Below, piece after piece: positions 51,207 to 60,241 of a DNA stretch of 64,000 nucleotides (the first letter of the stretch is position 1; every line of letters starts with the position of its first letter). Origin of the DNA: CADEGL01 sp050180485 (lineage in GTDB: Bacteria > Pseudomonadota > Alphaproteobacteria > CADEGL01); NCBI GenBank assembly GCA_050180485.1, contig JBFXED010000009.1, positions 1 to 64,000 of the forward strand. Reading direction: 5' to 3'. Under the pieces are notes generated by a model. It was given only the letters and a program-made list of their open reading frames with translations. It did not search any database and had not been told where the DNA came from. The position numbers were made by a program, and so were the translations under genes.

Positions 51207-53246
51207 ATGGGACAATACGACGCGCTTTTCCAGCCGCTGCGGATCAAGAACGTCACGATCCGCAACCGGATCATGAGCACCTCGCATGCGCCCGCCTATG
51301 GCGAGGACGGCATGCCGGGCGAACGCTATCAGGCCTATCACGAAGAAAAGGCCAAGGGCGGGCTGGGCCTCGACATGTTCGGCGGCTCGTCGACCATCGC
51401 CATCGAATGTCCACCCACCTTCGGCCAGCTTTCCGTCGCCGATGACCGGGTGATCCCGTATCTGCAGAAGATGTCGGAGCGCATCCACAAGCACGGCGCC
51501 AAGACCTTCTGCCAGATTTCGCATTCCGGCCGCCGCACGCGCTGGGACCGCGGCAACTGGCTGGCGCCCGTGGCGCCTTCGGCCATCCGCGAGCCCGAAC
51601 ACCGGCCGTTCCCGAAAGAGATGGAAGACTGGGACTTCGACCGTATCCGTGGCGACTACGTCCGGGCCGCGCGCCGCGTGAAGGCGGGCGGGTTGGATGG
51701 CCTCGAGCTTCTCTATGCAGGCGGCCATCTGATGCTGCAATTCTGGTCGCCGTCTGCCAACACCCGCACCGACCAATACGGCGGCAGCCTGGACAACCGC
51801 ATGCGCTTCGGCTTCGAAGTGCTGGAAGAGATCCGCAAGGAGGTGGGCGAAGATTACGTGCTGGGCGTGCGCATCACCTCGGACGAGCTGATCGCCGATG
51901 GTTTGGCGCCCGCCGAATGCCTGGAGATTGCCCGGAAACTCGCCGCATCGGGCTATATCGACTACCTGAACATCATGACCAGCCAGCCGCGCGACTGGCG
52001 CTCCAGCTCCATGAGTACGCTCTCCATGGCGTTTCCCGGCGCGCCCTATCTGCATTTGGCCAGCGCGATCAAAGAAGCCGTGAACATCCCGATCTTCCAC
52101 GCCGGCAAGATCGCCGACGCGGCGACGGCCGCACGTGCCGTGGCCGACGGGCATCTGGACATGGTCGCCATGACGCGCGCCCATATGGCCGATCCCTACT
52201 TCGTGAAGAAGCTGCAGGAAGGGCGCGAGGACGACATCCGGCTGTGTGTCGGCGCCAATTACTGCATCGATCGCATCTACACCGGCGCGGAAGCGCTATG
52301 CATTCAGAACCCGGCGATGGGGCGCGAGCAGACCATGCCGCAGGTCGTCCAGCCGGGAGATACGAAGAAGACCGTGGTGGTGGCGGGCGGGGGTGTCGCG
52401 GGCCTCGAAGCCGCGCGCGTCTCGGCCGAGCGCGGGCACCGCGTCGTGCTGTTCGAGGCGGCGGCGGAGACGGGCGGGCAGATCAACACGGCGGTCAAGG
52501 CGACCTGGCGATCGGGCCTGGCGGGTATCCCGCGCTGGCTTGAATCCCAGGTGCGCAAGCGTGGCGTCGATCTGCGCTTCAACACGCCGGCCACCGCCGA
52601 GAATGTGATGGCGGAGAACCCGGACCTGGTGATCGTGGCCACTGGCGGCCTGCCCAACAAGGGCGCCATCGAGGGCGTCGAGCTGGCCGTCTCCACCTGG
52701 GATATCCTGAACGGCAAGGTTGAGCCGGGCGAGAATGTCCTGATTTTCGACGATCAGGGCGGCCATGCGGGTCCTTCGACGGCTGAATTCCTGGCCACGC
52801 GCGGCGCCAAGGTTGAGGTCGCGACACCGGAACGCTATCTGGGCATCGAGGTCGGCGGCACCAATTTTCCGATCCACTTCCGCGAACTCTATAAGATGGG
52901 CGTGGTGATGACGCCGGATGTGCGCCTGACCCGCGCCTATCGCGAGGGCAATCAGCTCGTGGCCGTGCTGCGCAACGAATACACGCTGGAGGAGGAGGAG
53001 CGGGTGATCGACCAGGTCGTGGCCGAGCACGGCACCTTGCCGAAGGCGGACTTGTATTTCGCGCTCAAGCCATATTCGACCAACCGGGGCGAGACCGACC
53101 TGCGCGACCTCGCGGAGAACAAGCCGCAGACGCTGAACAAGAACCCGGAGGGCAAGTTCCAACTCTTCCGCGTCGGCGACGCGGTGGCCTCGCGCAACAT
53201 CCATGCGGCGATCTATGATTCGCTGAGGCTATGCAAGGATTTCTGA
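51207..53246 (+). CDS. NADH:flavin oxidoreductase/trimethylamine-dehydrogenase-like flavoprotein (copy 2)
   Basis: The 679-residue paralogue of the preceding gene has the same domain order and the same Fe-S arrangement: Cys347, Cys353 and Cys365 with Ala350 (CVGANYC) in place of the fourth ligand. The FAD/NAD segment is VVVAGGGVAGLEAARVSAERGH. The two proteins differ in the barrel loops (QISHSGRRTRWDRGNW here, QLTHMGRKIRWDLANW in copy 1), so they may act on successive or different substrates. It ends three codons before the first permease gene. Confidence 0.85.
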   Translation: MGQYDALFQPLRIKNVTIRNRIMSTSHAPAYGEDGMPGERYQAYHEEKAKGGLGLDMFGGSSTIAIECPPTFGQLSVADDRVIPYLQKMSERIHKHGAKTFCQISHSGRRTRWDRGNWLAPVAPSAIREPEHRPFPKEMEDWDFDRIRGDYVRAARRVKAGGLDGLELLYAGGHLMLQFWSPSANTRTDQYGGSLDNRMRFGFEVLEEIRKEVGEDYVLGVRITSDELIADGLAPAECLEIARKLAASGYIDYLNIMTSQPRDWRSSSMSTLSMAFPGAPYLHLASAIKEAVNIPIFHAGKIADAATAARAVADGHLDMVAMTRAHMADPYFVKKLQEGREDDIRLCVGANYCIDRIYTGAEALCIQNPAMGREQTMPQVVQPGDTKKTVVVAGGGVAGLEAARVSAERGHRVVLFEAAAETGGQINTAVKATWRSGLAGIPRWLESQVRKRGVDLRFNTPATAENVMAENPDLVIVATGGLPNKGAIEGVELAVSTWDILNGKVEPGENVLIFDDQGGHAGPSTAEFLATRGAKVEVATPERYLGIEVGGTNFPIHFRELYKMGVVMTPDVRLTRAYREGNQLVAVLRNEYTLEEEERVIDQVVAEHGTLPKADLYFALKPYSTNRGETDLRDLAENKPQTLNKNPEGKFQLFRVGDAVASRNIHAAIYDSLRLCKDF

Positions 53247-53250
53247 CGCC

Positions 53251-54087
53251 ATGATGGGGGCTGGCCAAGGACGCGTGGCGGCGCTCTTTCTTCTACCCGC
53301 CATGGCGCTGATGACCGGGATATTTTTGGTGCCGCTTGGAGGCGTCGCGCATCAAAGCGTGACCAATCCGGCGTGGACGCTGGAAGGTTATGTCCAACTC
53401 ACGACAAGCAAGCTGTTCCTGCGCGTCCTCTGGACGACGTTCGAGATCAGCATTTCGTCGTCGTTGGCGACGCTGATCCTTGCCTATCCGATCGCCTATC
53501 ACCTGGCTAAACAATCGCCGCGCCGTCGGGCTCTCCTGATGACCCTGGTCATGGTGCCGTTCTGGACCAGCATCCTGGTCAAGAGCTACGCCTTCACCGT
53601 GATCTTAGGCCAACACGGTGCGGTCAATTCGGTCCTGGCCTGGGCTGGCCTGCCGACCGTGAAGCTCTTGTTCAACCGCATCGGCGTGATCATCGGCATG
53701 GGGCACTACCTCATTCCATTCATGGTCTTCCCGATCCTGAACAGTCTTTTGGCCCAACCACCGGATTTGGCCAAGGCCGCGCGGGTGATGGGGGCGGGGA
53801 AGGCGCGCATTTTCTGGCGCATTACCCTGCCGCTCAGCATGCCGGGCGTGATGGCCGGTTTCCTGCTGACCATGATCCTGTCGCTGGGATTCTTCGTGAC
53901 GCCTGCGCTGCTCGGCGGGCGCAAGGACATGATGATGGCCAACCTGGTCGACATGTACACGCGCGAGACGCTGGACTGGACGATGGCGTCGGCCATCGCG
54001 ATGATTCTCTTGGTGCTGTCCGGTGTTCTGATCGCGGCCTTGTCGCGTACCGGGGGCGGCAAGGGCATCTTGGGTGGGGCGCACTGA
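53251..54087 (+). CDS. ABC transporter permease, PotB-like
   Basis: The 278-residue permease has six transmembrane helices and the EAA-type loop AKAARVMGAGKARIFWRITLPLSMPG facing the ATPase. It is close to the spermidine/putrescine PotB group. Its stop codon shares one base with the next permease's ATG (TGATG). No ATP-binding-subunit gene is found in the cluster. Confidence 0.87.
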   Translation: MMGAGQGRVAALFLLPAMALMTGIFLVPLGGVAHQSVTNPAWTLEGYVQLTTSKLFLRVLWTTFEISISSSLATLILAYPIAYHLAKQSPRRRALLMTLVMVPFWTSILVKSYAFTVILGQHGAVNSVLAWAGLPTVKLLFNRIGVIIGMGHYLIPFMVFPILNSLLAQPPDLAKAARVMGAGKARIFWRITLPLSMPGVMAGFLLTMILSLGFFVTPALLGGRKDMMMANLVDMYTRETLDWTMASAIAMILLVLSGVLIAALSRTGGGKGILGGAH

Positions 54088-54902
54088 TGCGCGGCCGCGA
54101 ACCCATGGCGGGCGAAGGCCGCTCGCTCTTGTCCATGGCGGCATCCGGCGCGGCGTGGTTCTCCTATCTGTTCCTGCTGATGCCCAGCCTGATCGTCATT
54201 CCGATCTCGTTCGGCGAACGCACCGCGTTTGAATTTCCCCCGCCGCGCTTCTCGCTCGATCTCTATCACCAGTATTTCTTCGAGGACCAATGGATGGCCG
54301 CGACGGCGCTTAGTCTCCGCGTCGCATTGGGCGCTACCGCCATCTCGGTGATTGCCGGCGTCTTCGCCGCCTATGCCCTGGTGCGGTGCGAGTTTCCGGG
54401 CAAGAAACTGGTGGGCGTGATCCTGCTCAGCCCCATCCTGGTGCCCATCATCGCCGTGGCGTTGGGGCTCTATCTCTACTTCAACGCGCTCAACATCCGC
54501 GGTTCTGATCTGTCCCTGATCCTGGCGCACAGCGTCATCACGACGCCGTTCGTGATCGTGACCGCCACGGCGGGCTTGCGGCATATCGACGCCAACCTGG
54601 AGAAAGCGGCGACCGTGATGGGGGCAGGGCGCTGGCGCACCCTCACGCGCGTAACCTTGCCCTTGCTCAAGCCCGCGATCGTGGCCGGCGCGCTGTTCGC
54701 GTTCTTGCTGTCTTTCGATGAGGTCGTCATCGCTTGGTTCGTGGCCCAAACCGCATCGCCGACATTGCCGGTGGCCATGTATTCGAGCATCCAGTGGAGC
54801 GGCGTGTCGCCCGTCCTGGCGGCTATCTCGACCCTGCTGACCGTGCTTTCGGTGGCCATCTGCCTGGTCGTCGCGGCCGTGACCGGGCGCGAGAAGCGCT
54901 AG
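54087..54902 (+). CDS. ABC transporter permease, PotC-like
   Basis: The 271-residue permease has six transmembrane helices and an EAA-type loop (EKAATVMGAGRWRTLTRVTLPLLKPA). It forms the heterodimer partner of the PotB-like protein. The last gene of the cluster is followed by a 106-bp gap. The ATPase must be supplied from elsewhere. Confidence 0.87.
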   Translation: MRGREPMAGEGRSLLSMAASGAAWFSYLFLLMPSLIVIPISFGERTAFEFPPPRFSLDLYHQYFFEDQWMAATALSLRVALGATAISVIAGVFAAYALVRCEFPGKKLVGVILLSPILVPIIAVALGLYLYFNALNIRGSDLSLILAHSVITTPFVIVTATAGLRHIDANLEKAATVMGAGRWRTLTRVTLPLLKPAIVAGALFAFLLSFDEVVIAWFVAQTASPTLPVAMYSSIQWSGVSPVLAAISTLLTVLSVAICLVVAAVTGREKR

Positions 54903-55008
54903 GGATGCGGTAGCGGGAAAAGCCCGGTTTTGTGCGCCAGCCCGCTTTGGGCTAGTATCCGGCGGAATTCCAGGGGGCCATCCCGCTCCACGCGACAAGG
55001 ATGAGACA

Positions 55009-55380
55009 ATGAAAAAGATCGTATCGGGCTTCATTGCCCTGGCCGTTCTGGCCGGCGGCGCTTCGCTGGCCCAGGCGCAAATCAATCCGTTCGGCCGGTG
55101 GGCCCAGCCCGGTCTGACGAAGGAAGAAGCTTCGATCGTTCAGAAGACCGCGCAGAGCGTCTATAGGAACCCGGATGTGAAGCCCGGTGACCGCGCCGAG
55201 TGGTCTTATAAGAAGACCGGCAACAGCGGGTGGGTCGAGGCCACCAAGCTGTTCGATTACAAGGATGCGAAGTGCATCGAGACGCTTTACGGCTTCAAGA
55301 TCAAGGAAGCTGAAATGGCACAGAACACATTGACCATCAACCATTGCAAGATGCCGGACGGAAGCTGGAAGATCCTGTGA
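55009..55380 (+). CDS. Small secreted surface-antigen-like protein, 123 aa
   Basis: The signal peptide MKKIVSGFIALAVLAGGASLAQA is followed by a mature domain with a conserved-looking NPDVKPGDRAEWSYKKTGNSGWVEATKLFDYKDAKCIETLYGFKI core. This is reminiscent of the RT0821/Lpp0805-type surface proteins of alphaproteobacteria. Two cysteines (in DAKCIETL and NHCKMPDG) can form a bridge. A strong terminator follows. Confidence 0.6.
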   Translation: MKKIVSGFIALAVLAGGASLAQAQINPFGRWAQPGLTKEEASIVQKTAQSVYRNPDVKPGDRAEWSYKKTGNSGWVEATKLFDYKDAKCIETLYGFKIKEAEMAQNTLTINHCKMPDGSWKIL

Positions 55381-55408
55381 TCTGACGCTTCGGCGCATCC
55401 GAAATCGA

Positions 55409-55442
55409 AACGGCCCGGGAGGCGATCCTGGGCCGTTTTTTT
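55409..55442 (+). terminator. Rho-independent terminator
   Basis: AACGGCCC (55409-55416) pairs with GGGCCGTT (55430-55437), with an inner AGG/CCT stem, and is followed by a T-tract (55436-55442). It lies 28 bp after the stop at 55380 and before the convergent gene at 55465. Confidence 0.85.
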
Positions 55443-55464
55443 GCGACGTGAAAGGGAAGGGAGG

Positions 55465-55944
55465 TCAGCCGACGCTGTAGCCCTTGCCTTTGAGACAGGT
55501 GCCGTAAGCCTCGTTGTAGCTGTTAATTTGATTGTTGTAGTTCTGATTGATCTGCGCCTGTTCCTGTTGCTGTTCGCGGATGGAGCGGTTGCGCCGCATC
55601 ATGCCGACGCCCGCACCCACGCCCGCGCCGATCGCGGCGCCTTTACCGGCATCGCCGCCGATGGCTCCACCCACGGCACCCAAAGCCGCGCCGCCCGCGG
55701 CGCCGCGCACGGCTCCGCCGCGTTGCTGGGTCTGCGCCGTCTGAACGCGCTGGGGATTGGTTGGATCGAACCCGGTCTGCTGCGTGGCCCATTGGCTGCA
55801 GTCGAACTTGTCGCGCTGCATCTGGTCTTCGCTCTGCCCCTTGGCCGGATAGACATAGATCGCGTTGGCCGGCGCGGCCTCCATGCCCGTCACGGCCACG
55901 GCGACGGCGGCCGCCAACAGGAGGATTTTGGCGCGACGAGTCAT
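55465..55944 (-). CDS. Glycine-zipper outer-membrane-associated protein
   Basis: The 159-residue protein has a signal peptide (ILLLAAAVAVAVTGMEAAPANA) and a long glycine-zipper stretch over about 78-112 (GAAGGAALGAVGGAIGGDAGKGAAIGAGVGAGVG), then a Gln/Asn-rich segment and a C-terminal YGTCLKGKGY. Such proteins insert in or near the outer membrane. It follows the gene at 55959 by 14 bases and is probably in the same operon. Confidence 0.7.
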   Translation of the reverse strand: MTRRAKILLLAAAVAVAVTGMEAAPANAIYVYPAKGQSEDQMQRDKFDCSQWATQQTGFDPTNPQRVQTAQTQQRGGAVRGAAGGAALGAVGGAIGGDAGKGAAIGAGVGAGVGMMRRNRSIREQQQEQAQINQNYNNQINSYNEAYGTCLKGKGYSVG

Positions 55945-55958
55945 GGCGGCCGTTCCGC

Positions 55959-56495
55959 TCACGGCAGCTTGTATTTGAGCTCCGGCCATACGGCCAGTCC
56001 AATGACGGTTTGAGTCACGACGCCGGGACCGCCGGGCATGGTTTCCTGCATCGTGCCGCGCAAGCCGAACTGGCCACCGCCCGTGATGCCCTTGAACTTG
56101 CCCGTGCCGCCGTTGAGCGTGAACTGACCGGCACAACCCTTCAGGTATTCGCCCTTGCAGTTCCACTTGGCGAAGACCTGATCGCCGTCCTGTCCCAACA
56201 GAAGGCAGCCGCCCGTGCCAGCCTGCGTACCGTCGGGCTGGATCGTCATGCTGACCGGGCAGATCATCTTGGCCATATTCAAATCGCCCTTATTATCCTC
56301 GATGAACATGGCGCCCTCGAAGACGCCGTTCATCAAGGCTTCCTTGTCGCCGACACGAACCGCCGTGCCTTCGCCCTGCCAGACGGCGGTGGCGCGAACG
56401 GTCGTTTCCTTGGCCGCATAGACGCCGGCCGAGCCGAATGCCACGAAGGCGGCTGCGAGCAGTGCAAGCGCGAAAAGGCGAATGAAGGCGGTCAT
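55959..56495 (-). CDS. Secreted protein of unknown function, paralogue A
   Basis: The 178-residue protein has a signal peptide (FIRLFALALLAAAFVAFGSAGVYA). The C-terminal half has the pattern C-x(n)-C followed by FTLNGGTGKFKGITGGGQF, which matches FTVR-type DSTIESGTGRFAGVTGGGHF in the gene at 56569. MICPVSMTIQPDGTQAGTGGCLL also has a counterpart there (MICPISLKVNMQTAAQEATGKCTI). The two are clearly paralogues. Function is unknown. Confidence 0.65.
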   Translation of the reverse strand: MTAFIRLFALALLAAAFVAFGSAGVYAAKETTVRATAVWQGEGTAVRVGDKEALMNGVFEGAMFIEDNKGDLNMAKMICPVSMTIQPDGTQAGTGGCLLLGQDGDQVFAKWNCKGEYLKGCAGQFTLNGGTGKFKGITGGGQFGLRGTMQETMPGGPGVVTQTVIGLAVWPELKYKLP

Positions 56496-56568
56496 GACGG
56501 TTTCCCCGTAAGTCGTGATGCCCCTTCCCGGGGCCTGGCATGACGGAACGGCGTTGCGTACGGGCCGC

Positions 56569-57111
56569 TCACGGCGACTTGTACTTGAAACCCTTCCAGA
56601 AAATGATGCCGGCTGCGGATGCGTCGACGATGGCCGTGCTTGTCTGACTGATTTCCCGTTGCGCGGTTCGCACGGTGAAATGCCCTCCACCGGTGACGCC
56701 CGCGAAGCGGCCCGTGCCGCTTTCAATGGTCGAATCGCCGCTGCAGCCGACGAGGTGGATTCCCGTGCACTTCATCGCGAGATGAAGAAGGGCACCATCG
56801 TTACCCGCGATGGTGCATTTGCCCGTGGCTTCTTGCGCGGCGGTTTGCATGTTCACCTTGAGGCTGATGGGGCAGATCATCTCACCCGCGTCGACGGGGC
56901 CTTTGTCCGTTTCGACATAGACCCGGCCGCCGATCGAACCGACGAAGGTCTTTTCGTTCGGCCCGCTCTGCACGCTGAATCCCTTGCCGGTCCAGGCCGA
57001 GAAGGCGTTGAACGACTGTTCCTCGCCTGCCGAGGCGCTGACGGCCAAGCTGCCTGCGAGCAGCGCGCCGAGGAGAAGCGGGCGGAAGTTCCTGATGGGG
57101 GACGCGATCAT
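56569..57111 (-). CDS. Secreted protein of unknown function, paralogue B
   Basis: The 180-residue protein has a signal peptide (FRPLLLGALLAGSLAVSASA). It shares with paralogue A the MICP motif, four cysteines in the same order and the SGTGRFAGVTGGGHF block, and both end in FK/LKYK-P. The repeated GTGxFxGVTGGG motif is reminiscent of beta-rich allene-oxide-cyclase/dirigent-like barrels, which is only a suggestion. Same strand and order as its paralogue. Confidence 0.65.
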   Translation of the reverse strand: MIASPIRNFRPLLLGALLAGSLAVSASAGEEQSFNAFSAWTGKGFSVQSGPNEKTFVGSIGGRVYVETDKGPVDAGEMICPISLKVNMQTAAQEATGKCTIAGNDGALLHLAMKCTGIHLVGCSGDSTIESGTGRFAGVTGGGHFTVRTAQREISQTSTAIVDASAAGIIFWKGFKYKSP

Positions 57112-57124
57112 CGGTGTGCCCTCC

Positions 57125-57631
57125 TCAATCGAAGTCGATATAGACGGCATCGCCGCCAAGGGAGAGGGCTAGGCCTTCGCGATCACCCTTGATCTCGATC
57201 ACGACGTCCTTATCGTTCTGAAGCCACAACTTACCAGCGCTCTGATCGCCTGCGGCGAAGCCATATCGTCCTTGGACATAGGCGCCGGGAAAGTCCTTCA
57301 GATTCTTCAGGTTGTAGACGGTGCCCGAGGCCTTGATGCGCGACACGCCGAAGCCGCCGATACCCAGGCCGCCGATCGTGAAGCTGTATGTCTTTCCGTT
57401 GAAAGTCAGCTTTCCACCGCCCAGATTGCCGCTGCCAATGAAGGCCACCTGGTATTGCTCGACGGTTAACGTCGCCGTCTTGACCAGATCGCTCTTCTTT
57501 TTATCGTCCTTCGCGGGCGCCGCGTCGGATGCCGGCAGGGAAACGAGCACCAGTGCTCCAGCCAAAAGGGCCAAACCACAGAAATGACGACAGCGCCGGA
57601 AGGTCGTGGAAATCGTATGCCAGATGCTCAT
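57125..57631 (-). CDS. Secreted glycine-rich protein of unknown function
   Basis: The 168-residue protein has an N-terminal signal (FCGLALLAGALVLVSLPASDA) after a basic stretch, then a Lys-rich linker (KDDKKKSD). The mature domain has GNLGGGKLTFNGKTYSFTIGGLGIGGFGVSRIKASGTVYNL and ends YIDFD. The GGLGIGG-SxIxAxGxVYxL pattern recalls small DUF1134/SYLF-like envelope proteins, but I cannot assign it. It lies 13 bases upstream of paralogue B. Confidence 0.6.
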   Translation of the reverse strand: MSIWHTISTTFRRCRHFCGLALLAGALVLVSLPASDAAPAKDDKKKSDLVKTATLTVEQYQVAFIGSGNLGGGKLTFNGKTYSFTIGGLGIGGFGVSRIKASGTVYNLKNLKDFPGAYVQGRYGFAAGDQSAGKLWLQNDKDVVIEIKGDREGLALSLGGDAVYIDFD

Positions 57632-57730
57632 GTCATTGCCCCCGCAAGCTGGCGACATCGGATCAATTAAGGATACGTCACATCGCGCGCCCGGTCCATT
57701 TCGCCGAGCCTTGCATGCAAAAAGACTTTG

Positions 57731-58393
57731 TTACCGGCCAGTGACGCGGTCGAGCGCGGCCCGGAAGTCGGCCGCCCCCCGGTTGATGGCCGCCGCGGCG
57801 GCATCCTGGGTGCTCAACGCAGCGTCGATATCAAAGGATTGCGGGCTGCGCTTGGCCACGAACCCGCCCAAGACCTCGCCGGTCGCCGATGCCGTGATCT
57901 CGCCGGCAAGCGTGGCCGACCCAACAAAAGCCGAGGGTTTACCTGCCGCACCGCGCGCGACCGAGGCGAAAAGGCCGACGGGGTTGAGTTTGGACGCGGC
58001 GTCCATGCCGGGACGGCTGCGCGTGATGCCCGCGAGGGTTAACTGGAGTGTGATCGAGTTGGCCGTTGGCTGATCGAGAACGACGTACTTGGTTGCCAGT
58101 TCGCGGCGGAAGTCGGTCGTGGCGAGCTGCGCCAGATCCTGCACGTCCTGCTGCGTGACACCGTCGAAGACCGCATCGGGGCCATTATAGATGATGGTCG
58201 GCGCCACATAGATGCCGTGGTATTTACCGACCTCGATGTTGGGCGTGCGATAGACATAGGTGCCGTCGCCGACTTGTTGCAGCTGTGCGCCATCGGGCAC
58301 GACCTGCTGCGCCACCGTCTGATTCGGCTGTCCGCGATTGCAGGCGGTCAAAAGCGTGAGGCTCGCGGCTGCCACCAAGACGATCGTGCGCAT
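57731..58393 (-). CDS. DUF3313-like lipoprotein
   Basis: The 220-residue protein has a lipoprotein signal with lipobox LLTAC (Cys18). The mature part matches DUF3313: IYVAPTIIYNGPDAVFDGVTQQDVQDLAQLATTDFRREL, YVVLDQPTANSITLQLTLAGI and SATLAGEITASATGEVLGGFVAKRSP. It is anchored in the outer or inner membrane. Function is unknown. Confidence 0.72.
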   Translation of the reverse strand: MRTIVLVAAASLTLLTACNRGQPNQTVAQQVVPDGAQLQQVGDGTYVYRTPNIEVGKYHGIYVAPTIIYNGPDAVFDGVTQQDVQDLAQLATTDFRRELATKYVVLDQPTANSITLQLTLAGITRSRPGMDAASKLNPVGLFASVARGAAGKPSAFVGSATLAGEITASATGEVLGGFVAKRSPQSFDIDAALSTQDAAAAAINRGAADFRAALDRVTGR

Positions 58394-58437
58394 AAGCTAC
58401 CCTCCCAGAAAGCGCAGAAATCCGCGGAAATTTTACG

Positions 58438-60063
58438 TCAGCCCTTGGCGTTATCCCAGTCCCAATCCTTGAACCGTGCGCGCAGGGCCGATTTCTGGAA
58501 CTTACCCGTGGACGTGCGTGGCACCTGGTCGATGAAGACGAAGGCGTCGGGCAACCACCATTTGGCGAAGCGCTGGGCCAGATGCGCGCGCAGCGCGGCC
58601 GGCTCGACCGACTGACCTTGTTTCACCACCACAGCGGCCAGGGGACGCTCCTGCCATTTCGGATGGGCCACGGCGATGACGGCCGCTTCGGCCACGGCGG
58701 GATGCCCCATCAATGCGTTCTCCAACTCGACCGAACTGATCCATTCGCCGCCGGACTTGATCAGATCCTTGGTGCGATCGGCGATCTGCAGGTATCCCTC
58801 GGGGTCCATGGTCACCACGTCACCGGTCATGAACCAGCCGTCCGCGGTCCAGCGGTCGGAAGCTTGCGCGTTCTCGTGATAGCTGGCGGCGATGAAGGGG
58901 CCGCGCACCTGCAATTCGCCCATGCTCTTGCCGTCCCAAGGCACTTCTCCGGAATCGTCCATCACCCGCATCTCGACCAAGGGCAGGGGCACGCCCTGGC
59001 GCGTCATGTGGGTATGACGTTCCTGTTCTGTCAGCTTGTTGTGCTGGGGGCGGAAGGAATGGACGGAACCGACCGGCGTCATCTCGGTCATGCCCCAGCC
59101 ATGCATGGGGGTGAAGCCGAGGCGCGCCAGGTCGCGCACGAGCGATTCCGGCGCGGCAGAGCCGCCGACCATGGTGCGCATGTGTCGCGGCAGCTTCCAC
59201 CGCTTCGGCTCGGCCTCGAGCGCGCGCGCAACGGCCAGCCATACGGTCGGCACGCCGGAGGCGAACGTGACTCCTTCGCCCGCGCAAAGATCAAGTAGGC
59301 TTTCTGCATCCAGATGCGGTCCGGGCAGGACCTGTTTCGCGCCGACCATGGCGCAGGCGTGCGGTTCGCCCCAGGCGTTGGCGTGGAACATGGGCACGAC
59401 CGGCATCACGCAGTCGCGGCTCGAGAAGTTGAGCGAGTCGGGCAGACTGATGGAAAGCGAGTGCAGCACCATGGCGCGGTGGGAATAGATGACGCCCTTG
59501 GGCTTGCCCGTGGTGCCGGAGGTATAGCACATGCCCGCGCCGTCGTTTTCCTCCAGCGCGGGGTAGGCGAAGCCCTTTGGCGCCGCAGCCAGAAACGCGT
59601 CATAGTCCTCGACCCCCGGCGACAGCGCATCGCCGTTCCAGCGGACGGCGAAAATACGTTCCGGTTTGATCTGGCCGCGGCATTTCTCCAGCGTCGGCAA
59701 CAATATGTCGTCGACGATCAGGAAGCGCGGCTTGGCGTGGTTGACGATGTAGGCGATGTCGTCCGGATGCAGGCGCAGATTCAATGTCAGCAGGATGCCG
59801 CCCGCGCAGGGCACGCCGAAATAGGCTTCGAGATGCGCGGAGTTGTTCCACATCAGGGAGGCGACGCGGTCGCCCTTCTTCAGGCCCGCCTCCTGCAACG
59901 CGGAGGCGAGGGCAAAGGCGCGCCGGCGCATGTCAGCGTAGGTATAGCGGTGAAGGCTTTTGTCGGGCTTGCGGCTGACGATCTCGACGCTGCCGAACAG
60001 GCGGCCCGCCCGCTCCAGAATCTGCGGCAAGGTGAGTGGGCCGTCCATCATGGTGCCGCGCAT
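58438..60063 (-). CDS. Long-chain fatty-acid-CoA ligase-like enzyme
   Basis: The 541-residue adenylate-forming enzyme has YTSGTTGKPKGVIYSHR, the MFHANAWGEPHAC segment characteristic of the medium/long-chain acyl-CoA synthetase subgroup, GWGMTEMTPVG, the hinge SGGEWISSVELE and the late Lys in TSTGKFQKSALR. It activates fatty or related acids to CoA thioesters. The family shares little with the ligase at 29596 outside the motifs. It is divergent from the HisD-like gene (178-bp gap). Confidence 0.87.
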   Translation of the reverse strand: MRGTMMDGPLTLPQILERAGRLFGSVEIVSRKPDKSLHRYTYADMRRRAFALASALQEAGLKKGDRVASLMWNNSAHLEAYFGVPCAGGILLTLNLRLHPDDIAYIVNHAKPRFLIVDDILLPTLEKCRGQIKPERIFAVRWNGDALSPGVEDYDAFLAAAPKGFAYPALEENDGAGMCYTSGTTGKPKGVIYSHRAMVLHSLSISLPDSLNFSSRDCVMPVVPMFHANAWGEPHACAMVGAKQVLPGPHLDAESLLDLCAGEGVTFASGVPTVWLAVARALEAEPKRWKLPRHMRTMVGGSAAPESLVRDLARLGFTPMHGWGMTEMTPVGSVHSFRPQHNKLTEQERHTHMTRQGVPLPLVEMRVMDDSGEVPWDGKSMGELQVRGPFIAASYHENAQASDRWTADGWFMTGDVVTMDPEGYLQIADRTKDLIKSGGEWISSVELENALMGHPAVAEAAVIAVAHPKWQERPLAAVVVKQGQSVEPAALRAHLAQRFAKWWLPDAFVFIDQVPRTSTGKFQKSALRARFKDWDWDNAKG

Positions 60064-60241
60064 GGTTCCTCCCAGGGCGGCTTATGGTTACCGCTTGGCG
60101 ATACTTTCCCTGTCCTTCGGCGGGACGGTCAAGGGAACATGGCAGCCCTGCGCCCGACGCGATGCGCGGGCAGGTGGAAAACGCTATACTGGCCACAGGA
60201 CCAAACTATCCCGGCTAGCCGGGTGGAAGAGGACGACGGCG

